Origin: Flavobacterium sp. W4I14
GTDB lineage: Bacteria > Bacteroidota > Bacteroidia > Sphingobacteriales > Sphingobacteriaceae
Direction of reading: 5' to 3'
DNA length: 64,000 nucleotides
Assembly: GCA_030817875.1 (NCBI GenBank)
Contig: JAUSZU010000001.1
Location: 4,340,001-4,404,000, forward strand
A program made the translations under genes and the position numbers. This document shows, piece after piece, positions 46,397 through 53,895 of this stretch. Each line of letters starts with the position of its first letter. The stretch's first letter is position 1. A model generated the notes under the pieces. The model was not told the DNA's origin and searched no databases. It saw only the letters and a program-made list of their open reading frames with translations.

Positions 46397-47086
46397 ATGA
46401 ATGAAGAAATTAACGAGCTACTCTCCATCTACGAACAGGAAAAGAAATTAATCGAGTCTATAATTGAAGAAGATCGGATTGATAGTGATTATAAAGCAAT
46501 TCGTTTAAATTCCAAAAATCTCAACAGGATACAGCGCCAGGTTGCACTGATTAAATCATTAATTGATCCATATACGCAAGAAAAAGAACGATTAAAAAGG
46601 ACAATCGATTTTTTGGTTAAAAAAAGTGAGCTGGAAGAATCTGATGAGTACAGAACCCACATACTTGCTCAGATCGACCGGAAATTAGACCAACTAAACA
46701 GTTATAAACCAGGTTATTTTAACGATGGACAAGAGTTTGACGATGCTATATTTGATTTGGTAAAACAGAAGATTAAAGGATTTATTTTCAACTTGAAAAA
46801 AGAAAATAAATTGGCCATACTGTTTAAACGCACGGATAAAGAAATTTTATTAGCAGTTACCAATATCAAAAAGCTTAAAAAACAGCACATCTTAGACAAA
46901 AACGCTAAGGCTGTACTTAAATCAATCGGTTTTAAAGAGGAAAAACACCTTGATTCACTAGTTTTCACTTACGGTTTGGATAATTTTAAAGATGCTATTT
47001 TTATCAAAACTATTGTAAGCAGGGTGATTTTTGATGCGTTCTATTTTCAAGGGCTCGATACGAAAGCGACAATTGAGATTTTCTAA
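46397..47086 (+). CDS. Coiled-coil protein of unknown function
   Basis: A 229-residue cytoplasmic protein with no signal or membrane segment. Residues about 1-115 are highly charged and helical (NELLSIYEQEKKLIESIIEE, QVALIKSLIDPYTQEKERL), likely a coiled coil; the rest is mixed. I recognise no family. It starts 3 bases after the GT2 gene, so it is likely part of that transcript and may assist the glycosyltransferases, but this is inferred only from position. Confidence 0.6.
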   Translation: MNEEINELLSIYEQEKKLIESIIEEDRIDSDYKAIRLNSKNLNRIQRQVALIKSLIDPYTQEKERLKRTIDFLVKKSELEESDEYRTHILAQIDRKLDQLNSYKPGYFNDGQEFDDAIFDLVKQKIKGFIFNLKKENKLAILFKRTDKEILLAVTNIKKLKKQHILDKNAKAVLKSIGFKEEKHLDSLVFTYGLDNFKDAIFIKTIVSRVIFDAFYFQGLDTKATIEIF

Positions 47087-47160
47087 TAATCTCAAATTTC
47101 TAAAAACAATAATTTTCCCGAACTGTCTTTAATACATTACCTATTAAAAATTTAAAGATT

Positions 47161-47721
47161 ATGGGACAATTAAGTAACCTCACTATTGCTGTACTTACAG
47201 AAAGCGGATTTGAAGAAGTAGAATTAACCGAGCCAGTTAAAAGGTTAAAAGAAGAGGGCGCAACCGTTCACATTATCTCCTCAAAAAGCGGAAAAATAAA
47301 AGCCTGGGACCATGATCATTGGTCGATAGAAGTTGATGTAGACAAAACCATTTCTGAAGCAAATGCCGAAGATTATAATGGTTTGCTGCTACCAGGCGGT
47401 GTTATTAATCCTGATCAGCTTCGTGTTAACGAAGATGCAATAGCCTTTGTAAAATCTTTTTTTGCCGATGGAAAACCGGTTGCGGCAATCTGTCATGGGC
47501 CCCAAACCCTTATTAATGCAGATGTGGTTCAAGGTAGAAAAATGACCTCAGTAAAAAACATTTCACAGGATTTAATCAATGCAGGCGCACTTTGGTCAGA
47601 TGAGGAAGTGGTTGTAGACCAAGGTTTGGTTACGAGCCGTACACCAAAAGATTTACCTGCTTTTAACGATAAAATTGTAGAGGAATTTGCCGAAGGTGTT
47701 CACGAAGGGCAGCACGCCTAA
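47161..47721 (+). CDS. DJ-1/PfpI family protein (type 1 glutamine amidotransferase-like)
   Basis: A 186-residue protein of the DJ-1/PfpI superfamily, usual length. The N-terminus LTIAVLTESGFEEVELTEPV holds the conserved Glu, and AAICHGPQTLINADVVQGRK holds the nucleophile Cys and following His. Members are described as deglycases, glyoxalases or proteases; the exact reaction is debated. A clear terminator follows. It stands alone between the glycosyltransferase genes and the kinase-like gene. Confidence 0.93.
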   Translation: MGQLSNLTIAVLTESGFEEVELTEPVKRLKEEGATVHIISSKSGKIKAWDHDHWSIEVDVDKTISEANAEDYNGLLLPGGVINPDQLRVNEDAIAFVKSFFADGKPVAAICHGPQTLINADVVQGRKMTSVKNISQDLINAGALWSDEEVVVDQGLVTSRTPKDLPAFNDKIVEEFAEGVHEGQHA

Positions 47722-47750
47722 AACTTTGGACGCTCTTTCTAGATTCACTC

Positions 47751-47785
47751 AAAAACGGTTGGCAAATTTGTCAGCCGTTTTTATT
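47751..47785 (+). terminator. Rho-independent terminator after the DJ-1/PfpI gene
   Basis: AAAAACGGTTGGCAAA pairs with TTTGTCAGCCGTTTTT; the two non-standard positions are G-U in the plus-strand RNA. A T-rich run follows. Confidence 0.85.
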
Positions 47786-47801
47786 TTTGTTTTTTTGTGC
47801 C

Positions 47802-47867
47802 GTCAGATGTTGCCATCTGATGGATAAATTTCTTTTGATTTTTCGTGTCGGATGGTAACATCCAACA
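47802..47867. repeat. Paired hairpins, family D copy 2
   Basis: GTCAGATG-TTGC-CATCTGAT and, 20 bases on, GTCGGATG-GTAA-CATCCAAC form the same two-hairpin arrangement as 28605-28675. Confidence 0.75.
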
Positions 47868-47875
47868 CCACAAAA

Positions 47876-48919
47876 TTATAACTTAACCTGCCTGATGATA
47901 TTTTTAATGTTCAATTCGATAATATCAGTCATGGTTTTACAGCGCAAATAATTTGCATCCTTAAAATAATCGCTCATACTCTGTTTTAGCAGCGCGATGT
48001 TCTCTGGTGTGGTTAATTCTTCCTTATTAGAAACATCACGGAGGTCGGTTAAGCGGTGCCGTTCACTTCTTACACGGTGCACAATAGACGAACGTTCTTC
48101 CTGTTGGTATTGCAGTACGGTTTTCTCCGTCAGCTGCTCCATACTCATTTTCACATAAGGTAAATTCTCTTTAAAAAACTGGGGCAGGTAAACCTTCAAA
48201 TTCCCTTCGTAAAACTGTTGATCAAAATCTATGGCACGGATACGAAACTGGATATCATCAAAATCGGGTGTTATCTGTACTACAAAATTATAGGCTCGCA
48301 TATCACCTAAAAGCATAATCAAACAACGTTCGTTAAACTTTACGAACTCTTTTGCAATCCTGGTCGGATTAAACTCAGGTGTATATAATTGTCCTTTTGT
48401 AAAAACATCACCCGGAATCCCCGCAATATGTTCTTCCACTAAGGTATTGCCATCAACAAGATAATTTACCTGATTGGGCGAAAGGATTTCTTCCATTTCC
48501 AGGCCATAAATCCGCGAAGCATCAGCTTTTTTGATGTAAAAATAATCGTAAACATCATTTAAACGGTTTACAATGCGGATACGAAAGGGGTGTGTATTTC
48601 CAAAAGTGCAATATTCAATTTTATCGATGTACTTGTGTTCAACGATTCGCAAATTGCCAGATGCTTTTAAGTTCGCATAAATTTCCTTTAAACCATCATG
48701 CAAAGTTTCAATTAAATCCTGTGCATATATCGGTCCTTCCCAGAGTGAATCTTTACCAAACTTATCCATTAAAGGAAAAGCTTCGTTAAACTGCATTAAA
48801 TCGTTATAACCAATAGGCAATTTAGCTTCGCGCTGGTAAGTACGTAAATATTTCTGCAAAGCAGGTGTTACCGGAAAAATCGGCTTCTTTTTCGAAATTC
48901 TTACATCGTTATTTTCCAT
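47876..48919 (-). CDS. Protein with a kinase-like fold signature, uncharacterised
   Basis: A 347-residue cytoplasmic protein not recognised as a named family. Its motifs follow the order of a protein-kinase or aminoglycoside-kinase fold: YFYIKKADASRIYGLEMEE (about 126-144) could supply the ATP-binding Lys and the helix C Glu. LVEEHIAGIPGD resembles a hinge, LLGDMRAYNFVV has the catalytic Asp206 with Asn211, and RAIDFDQQ has the metal-binding Asp231. The canonical His before the catalytic Asp is absent. A helical C-terminal region of about 100 residues ends NIIRQVKL. Substrate unknown; no partner gene is adjacent. Confidence 0.6.
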   Translation of the reverse strand: MENNDVRISKKKPIFPVTPALQKYLRTYQREAKLPIGYNDLMQFNEAFPLMDKFGKDSLWEGPIYAQDLIETLHDGLKEIYANLKASGNLRIVEHKYIDKIEYCTFGNTHPFRIRIVNRLNDVYDYFYIKKADASRIYGLEMEEILSPNQVNYLVDGNTLVEEHIAGIPGDVFTKGQLYTPEFNPTRIAKEFVKFNERCLIMLLGDMRAYNFVVQITPDFDDIQFRIRAIDFDQQFYEGNLKVYLPQFFKENLPYVKMSMEQLTEKTVLQYQQEERSSIVHRVRSERHRLTDLRDVSNKEELTTPENIALLKQSMSDYFKDANYLRCKTMTDIIELNIKNIIRQVKL

Positions 48920-49142
48920 GTAGAGGCAATGTACTATTTTATGGAAATATGTATAAATTTTTTACCACAAAGTTCACGAAGAAATCTCACAGCGGAAACA
49001 GAGGATAGTTTAAATGTGAAATAATACATTGTCATGGAAGCACGGAACACATGGAAATATTATCTATTCCTGAGTCCGTAGCGGACGAAACAGTCAGTTT
49101 AACTCGTCTTTCTCTGTGAAAACTCGGTGTTCTCAGTGGTTA
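48920..49142. other. 223-base intergenic region with ACCAC-type repeat ends
   Basis: No gene seen. The left end reads TTTTTTACCACAAAGTTCAC and the right end TCTCTGTGAAAAC followed by GTGTTCTCAGTGGTTATT, so the two ends are imperfect inverted repeats of the wording seen at 17617-17706. It separates two minus-strand genes. Confidence 0.5.
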
Positions 49143-50333
49143 TTAACCCTTCGGATAACTGAATGGCAATCCACTCAGATACCTGCTGATTTTTCGATAG
49201 GGATAATTCCCTGCGCCGTGATCGGCAAACTGAATAATAATGGTATTCGTTTTCGGATCGATATACAGCCTTTGGCCGAGCATGCCTTCTGCAGCATAAT
49301 CGCCGTTATCGCCTTCCTGTGGAACCCACCAAAGATAGTGATGGGCTGATTTTTGCCAGCCTTTTGCCGATGCAGGTTTTTCTGCACCTATATTTATCGA
49401 TTGATTTACCCAGCTTTCCGGAACGATCTGTTTCCTCTTGTATTTGCCTTTATTTAAATATAATCGACCAATTTTGGCGAAATCGATAGCCGTAACCTGA
49501 AAGCGACTTGCCGTATTTGTTAAACCATTAACCTGATCTAATCCCCAGGTGGCATTATATTGCGTACCGATCTGCTTCCACACATTCGCTTCAAAATATT
49601 GCGCTACCGATTTCCCACTTGCCTTTTGCAAAACCCAGCCTAATAATATCGGATCTATACTTTTGTACTTCCAAACCGTGCCGGGTTTATTCACCAGTTT
49701 AACTTTCATTAATTGGGCTTTCATATCATCTGTATAATAATACTTGGCTTCATCAGAAAAAAATGCCTTAACAATTCCACCTACGGCATCCTGAAACTCC
49801 AGGCCTGATTTCATATCTAAAAGATTTTTTAATGTAATATCCCTAAATGCAGGATTTGATTTTAATTCGGGAATATATCCGGTTACTTTCTCGTTTAAAC
49901 TTTTAATACTATGATCATTTAATGCTTGCCCGATCATAATAGAAATCATGCTTTTGGCGCCAGAAAATATAGTAGTTAAGGTGCTATCACGATAGCCCTT
50001 ATCATATTTTTCGTATAAAACACTGTCATTCCTGATCACGATAAAAGCGTTTACCGCTCCATTTTTTAAATATTCTTTCAATGGAACAGATTGATTATTT
50101 CCATCCAGAACATGAAGTGTATCTAAATCGCTCCGTTGCTTGGCCGACCTGATAAAATGAAAGGCAGAATCACTTTTATGGCAAATTTCCTGCGGGAAAA
50201 TTTTATAGGTTTCAGCATCAGGTGTTCTATATCTTAATACCCTTCTGAGGTGTGGTTTCCAGAGCAGGAGGGTAAAAAGCAATAAAAAGAAGGAATATAT
50301 TAAGATTAATAATGTCTTTTTAAAGGTTTTCAT
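49143..50333 (-). CDS. Serine hydrolase, beta-lactamase/NylB-like, membrane-anchored
   Basis: A 396-residue protein with one N-terminal hydrophobic segment (about 8-25), acting as an uncleaved anchor or signal. The SxxK pair is in FSGAKSMIS, and the second motif is Tyr-x-Ser (WKYKSIDPILLGWVLQ), as in the 6-aminohexanoate-dimer hydrolase-like branch rather than the Tyr-x-Asn of beta-lactamases. HYLWWVPQEGDNGDYAAEG precedes the last motif. Likely an esterase or amidase of the periplasmic side; the substrate cannot be predicted. Confidence 0.85.
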   Translation of the reverse strand: MKTFKKTLLILIYSFFLLLFTLLLWKPHLRRVLRYRTPDAETYKIFPQEICHKSDSAFHFIRSAKQRSDLDTLHVLDGNNQSVPLKEYLKNGAVNAFIVIRNDSVLYEKYDKGYRDSTLTTIFSGAKSMISIMIGQALNDHSIKSLNEKVTGYIPELKSNPAFRDITLKNLLDMKSGLEFQDAVGGIVKAFFSDEAKYYYTDDMKAQLMKVKLVNKPGTVWKYKSIDPILLGWVLQKASGKSVAQYFEANVWKQIGTQYNATWGLDQVNGLTNTASRFQVTAIDFAKIGRLYLNKGKYKRKQIVPESWVNQSINIGAEKPASAKGWQKSAHHYLWWVPQEGDNGDYAAEGMLGQRLYIDPKTNTIIIQFADHGAGNYPYRKISRYLSGLPFSYPKG

Positions 50334-50451
50334 TTGTAGTTTAAAAATGATATCTAAATAAATTAATTAGATGTTAAAATTGTTTATTATTTTGTATTTG
50401 ATTAAAAATTCTTAGTTAATTATTTTTTTTCTTTCAGACCATAATTAAAAT

Positions 50452-51345
50452 ATGAGCTATCTAAAATATAATTGTGATGAAAATTCCCTTTTAATTCATA
50501 AAGGCGCTACTCAATTCAAAAAAAACGAAGTCAAAACAGACCAAGAAACCTATATTATACCTAAAGAATATAAATCGGCTAAAATAAATGATTTTCTATC
50601 TAAGCACGAATTAATTGGATTCAATGGGGAACTTAAATTTAAAAAGTTATTAGATGATAACAAAATACCTTATTTATATATTGGTCAAGGGGCATATGGC
50701 ATAGAAAAATCAAAAACGTTATTAGATCACTCAGAATCCAAACGCCCAGATTTTTTATTGAACATTAAAGACCTTGGTACGATTCTCTTTGATGTTAAAT
50801 GTAGAGCTAAAATGAATTGTGTCAATAACAAAGAAGCTTTTTTTGCTTTATTTATTTCTGAAATTAACGCCTTATTCGAATTACAAAAATCTGTGCAAAT
50901 GCAGGTTTGGATCGCATTTATAGAAAGAGATGAAAATGAAGTTCTTAAAGATTATTTCCATTTTATATCAATATCTAACCTTTATAAATTTCTTGAAGAG
51001 ATTCAAAAAGACAATTCTTTCCAACAAATAAAAGTTTTGAGAATCCCCAATCAATTTTTAAAAAAAATAGGTAAAAAAATATCTTTCAACGTCGGGCACG
51101 TTGATTTTTCTCCGAAGATAATCCAAAAATCTATCCAAATACATTTAGAACTGATGGAAAATTTAAAAAATCAAATCATAATGTTTATACAAAACAATAA
51201 ATCCTACAAGTCTAATATTGGTCGTGAAATTATCAAAAACAATATGAAAACCTACTATAGTAAAGAGATAGAGTCGTGTATGAATACTCTTATTAACGAC
51301 AAGGTTATTTTACATTCAAAATACAAGCATTTAAGCCTGTTTTAA
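50452..51345 (+). CDS. Candidate PD-(D/E)XK nuclease of unknown family
   Basis: A 297-residue protein, more AT- and Lys/Asn-rich than its neighbours. A possible PD-(D/E)XK core is visible: Glu60 in LIGFNGELKFKKLL, Asp100 in KRPDFLLNI, and Asp114-Val-Lys116 in ILFDVKCRAK, in the right order. The C-terminal 55 residues (about 243-297) look like a winged-helix segment. I do not recognise a family. It has no same-strand neighbour, and its 3' end overlaps the restored end of the acyltransferase on the other strand by 15 bases. Composition and isolation suggest recent acquisition. The nuclease call is inferred. Confidence 0.55.
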   Translation: MSYLKYNCDENSLLIHKGATQFKKNEVKTDQETYIIPKEYKSAKINDFLSKHELIGFNGELKFKKLLDDNKIPYLYIGQGAYGIEKSKTLLDHSESKRPDFLLNIKDLGTILFDVKCRAKMNCVNNKEAFFALFISEINALFELQKSVQMQVWIAFIERDENEVLKDYFHFISISNLYKFLEEIQKDNSFQQIKVLRIPNQFLKKIGKKISFNVGHVDFSPKIIQKSIQIHLELMENLKNQIIMFIQNNKSYKSNIGREIIKNNMKTYYSKEIESCMNTLINDKVILHSKYKHLSLF

Positions 51346-52246
51346 CATTTCATTTTTGCTAAGAATAAGTTCCATTTTAGGTTTATATTTCCACCTTTTA
51401 TGGCTCCACAACCAATATTCGGGCTTTGCCCTGATAATTTCTTCCAAAAAACGGGTGTGTATTTCAGTTATTTCGAATTCAGCGGTCCCGCGCCGGATTT
51501 AAACAAAGGGGTATACAATCTACCGTATAAAAACCACGTTTAAGCACATTAACTTTGAAGTAAAATATAGGCTGGTTGGTACGTTTTGCAATTTTTTCAA
51601 TCCCTAACTGAACAGAGCTGGGCTGATGCATAAAGCTTGTCCAATAATGCGATTCGTCTTTTGAGGGGGCTTGGTCATTTCCAAAACTAAATATGCTCGG
51701 TTTATCCTTACTCGCCTGTAAAGCCCGCATAGTTTGCCGCATGGCAATTAATTTATTACCGAATTTGCTTCGTACTTTTTTAAACCAAGTATCGAATACT
51801 GGATTGGTTAAGGGTTTGTAAATTGGATAATGGTCTGCAGAAAAGTTAAGCCCTATACCCAAAGTACCCCACTCCCAGTTACCATAGTGTGCTGCACAGA
51901 TCAACACACTTTCTCCCCGATCTAAATATTCCTGAACCTGCGCTTTGTTTTTAAATATGAAACGCCTTTCGATTTCTTTTTTTGAGATATTGCTCATTTT
52001 AATAACCTCGAAAACCAGTGATGCGAGGTACCGGTAAAAACGTTTTTCGATAACCAAAATCTCTTCTAATGTTTTATCAGGAAGCGCATTTAATAAATTT
52101 TCCCGAACAACTTTACGCCGGTAGCCGAAAACAAAATAAAGTAGTAAATAAGCTCCATCGGCCAAAATGTATAAAACAGATAATGGAAGCAGAGATAATA
52201 CGCCTAAAAAAAATATTCCCAAATGGGAAATCCCCTTTTTAATCAT
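51331..52246 (-). pseudogene. LpxL-like lipid A acyltransferase, frameshifted near its 3' end
   Basis: The intact part (52246 to about 51490) encodes 255 residues ending LNPARDR-stop. The other frame continues TAEFEITEIHTRFLEEII, then EYWLWSHKRWKYKP, to a TAA at 51331-51333, matching the C-terminus of the neighbour at 52337. The break is one extra base in CCGGCGCGGGACC; removing it gives a product of 304 residues, close to the paralogue's 308. The HX4E acyltransferase motif (His120, Glu125, in HYGNWE) is intact. Members add secondary acyl chains to lipid A or act on related lipids. It may be a sequencing error or a real truncation. Confidence 0.8.
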
Positions 52247-52336
52247 ACCAGAAGTTTTAAAGCGCTAATTTAAAAAGCACCTTAAAAAATTATGCCACGA
52301 AAATGTTAGATTTCATATTTAGACAAATGGATTAGC

Positions 52337-53263
52337 CTAGGCCATGGCATCCATTATATTTTGATCTTTCTTGATGATTTCTGAAATCTTTTGCTCAGGT
52401 TTATATTTCCATCTGCGGTGGCTCCATAACCAATAAGCTGGTGCTTCTTTGATCATATCCTCTAAAAAGTGCGCATGCATTTCTGTGATTTCGAACTCAG
52501 CAGTTTCTGCTGGATTTAAACAGATCGGCACACAATCGACTTCGTAATACCCTCTTTTTAAATAATTTATTTTGAGGTAAAACACCGGGCGATTAGTTTT
52601 TCTGGCTATTTTCTCAATCCCTAACTGGATAGAAGATTCCTGATTTAAAAAGGTTGTCCAGTAATTCGATTCATCTTTAGAAGGTGCCTGATCGCTTCCA
52701 AAAGTAAACATGGTCGGTTCATTTTTACTCGATTGAATAGCCCTTAAAGTTTGACGCATAGACACCATATGGTTGCCAAATTTGCTTCTCATGGTCAAAA
52801 ACCAATTATCAAAAGCTTCGCTGCTCAACGGTTTATAAATTGGGTAATGTTTGCCAGAAAAGTTTAAGCCAATAGCCAAGCATACCCATTCATAATTGCC
52901 GTAATGTGATGAACAGAAAAGCACACTTTCGTTATTTTTAAGATAGGCTTCTACCAGATCGGTATTTTTAAATTTTACCCTTTTATTTAATTCCTTTTCA
53001 GAAATGCTTTTCATTTTAATCACTTCGATAAAAAGTGAAGAAAAAAATTTATAAAAACGTTTTTCTATGGCATTGATTTCAGCAGTATTTTTCTCGGGGA
53101 ATGCATTAACCAGGTTTTCTTTAACCACTTTACGGCGGTAACCAAAAACATAAAATATTAACACATAAAAAGCATCTGCCAATCTGTATAAAATAAATAG
53201 CGGCAACAGTGAGAGCATATTTAATAAAAATATACCCATTTTGGATAACCCTTTATTAATCAT
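52337..53263 (-). CDS. LpxL-like lipid A biosynthesis acyltransferase
   Basis: A 308-residue member of the LpxL/HtrB family, which transfers an acyl chain to a lipid A precursor at the inner membrane. A hydrophobic N-terminal anchor (about 8-40) precedes the HX4E site HYGNYE (His120, Glu125), with FGSDQAPSKDESNYW and the conserved YWLWSHRRWKYKPE near the C-terminus. It is a tandem paralogue of the frameshifted gene at 51331, which is very similar along its whole length. The exact acyl chain is unknown. A structured 630-base gap lies upstream. Confidence 0.93.
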   Translation of the reverse strand: MINKGLSKMGIFLLNMLSLLPLFILYRLADAFYVLIFYVFGYRRKVVKENLVNAFPEKNTAEINAIEKRFYKFFSSLFIEVIKMKSISEKELNKRVKFKNTDLVEAYLKNNESVLFCSSHYGNYEWVCLAIGLNFSGKHYPIYKPLSSEAFDNWFLTMRSKFGNHMVSMRQTLRAIQSSKNEPTMFTFGSDQAPSKDESNYWTTFLNQESSIQLGIEKIARKTNRPVFYLKINYLKRGYYEVDCVPICLNPAETAEFEITEMHAHFLEDMIKEAPAYWLWSHRRWKYKPEQKISEIIKKDQNIMDAMA

Positions 53264-53440
53264 GATGTGGGATGATTAGTTTGCTTGCAAAAACACAAAA
53301 TTAAAGCTACGCGCAAAATTAATTGCCATGCAATTGTTAGTTTTTTATTCCCAAAGGTTTTATGAAAAAATGCTGACAAAAAATGGCACAATTGATTAAC
53401 AATTTAACTGACCAGCAACCACTTAGATGGGTTGTTCCTA

Positions 53441-53645
53441 CTTGACATTAAAATCGCAACTCTGGTGAATTAGACGAATTACTAATCCATCCGATGAGCA
53501 CAGCCCTAACGGTTCTAAACCTTATTGCAGCGGTATCCCCCGATTCTTCATTGGGGATTTAGCGGAAAGAAGGACTAACAATAAAAAAGGTTCCGCAATT
53601 GCTTTCGTAATTATTTTTACACCTCCTAAGTTCGCCTAGACTTGA
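53441..53645. other. Unexplained conserved-looking non-coding block
   Basis: It contains an ATCCCC...GGGGAT hairpin (53534-53557) and the palindromic GCAATTGC (53594-53601). On the plus strand about 56 codons stay open before TAG, with no start codon; on the minus strand a TAA interrupts. This looks like a decayed or structural repeat, not an expressed gene. Confidence 0.35.
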
Positions 53646-53650
53646 TTAAA

Positions 53651-53760
53651 CAAAAAACGAACTTGTTTCTCGTTCTGACCACCTAAGCCATCTTAGTTCA
53701 CGCTAGAAATATACACCCAGCTCAGATGTCCTTAGATGACTCAGGTGGTAAAACAGACGG
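53651..53760 (-). ncRNA. Predicted small RNA with closing helix and terminator
   Basis: In the minus-strand RNA CCACCUGAGUCAUCU (53748-53734) pairs with AGAUGGCUUAGGUGG (53693-53679) over 15 bases: 13 Watson-Crick pairs and two G-U. On the other strand those two are A-C mismatches, which supports minus-strand transcription. A GAAC/GUUC or AACGA/UCGUU hairpin and a run of six U (53657-53652) follow directly, as in a terminator. About 100 nucleotides; no known RNA family is recognised. Confidence 0.45.
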
Positions 53761-53802
53761 CAATTTGTTATGCGCTATTACTAAAACTAATTAGGTAAAA
53801 CG

Positions 53803-53832
53803 CAAAAAAGCCCCGATTTACATCGGGGCTTT
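53803..53832 (-). terminator. typA rho-independent terminator
   Basis: On the minus strand AAAGCCCCGAT-GTAA-ATCGGGGCTTT is a perfect 11-bp stem followed by more T. It lies 64 bases after the typA stop. Confidence 0.92.
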
Positions 53833-53895
53833 AGTAAGCTATATTTTTAAGTTCCTCTTAAGGGATTTATGCCAAAAGCATCCCTTTGGAGAGAT

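Larger units (their letters stand above)
53264..53895. other. 632-base intergenic region with structured RNA signals
   Basis: No convincing gene. From the right: the typA terminator (53803-53832), a predicted minus-strand small RNA (53651-53760), then a block (about 53441-53645) that has partial reading frames on both strands but no start codon and internal stops, and about 175 bases of AT-rich leader before the acyltransferase. Confidence 0.6.

Noticed and set aside
53463..53640. Open plus-strand frame of about 56 codons in the gap upstream of the acyltransferase
   Set aside because: No start codon in frame, ends in TAG, and the protein-like reading matches no family I know. Kept as a non-coding block.
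53651..53760. tmRNA, RNase P RNA, SRP RNA or 6S RNA as identity of the predicted small RNA
   Set aside because: None of their conserved words (tRNA-like CCA end and tag frame, GAGGAAAGUCCGGGC, GGAAGGAAGCA) is present; 6S RNA would be longer with a large central bubble.
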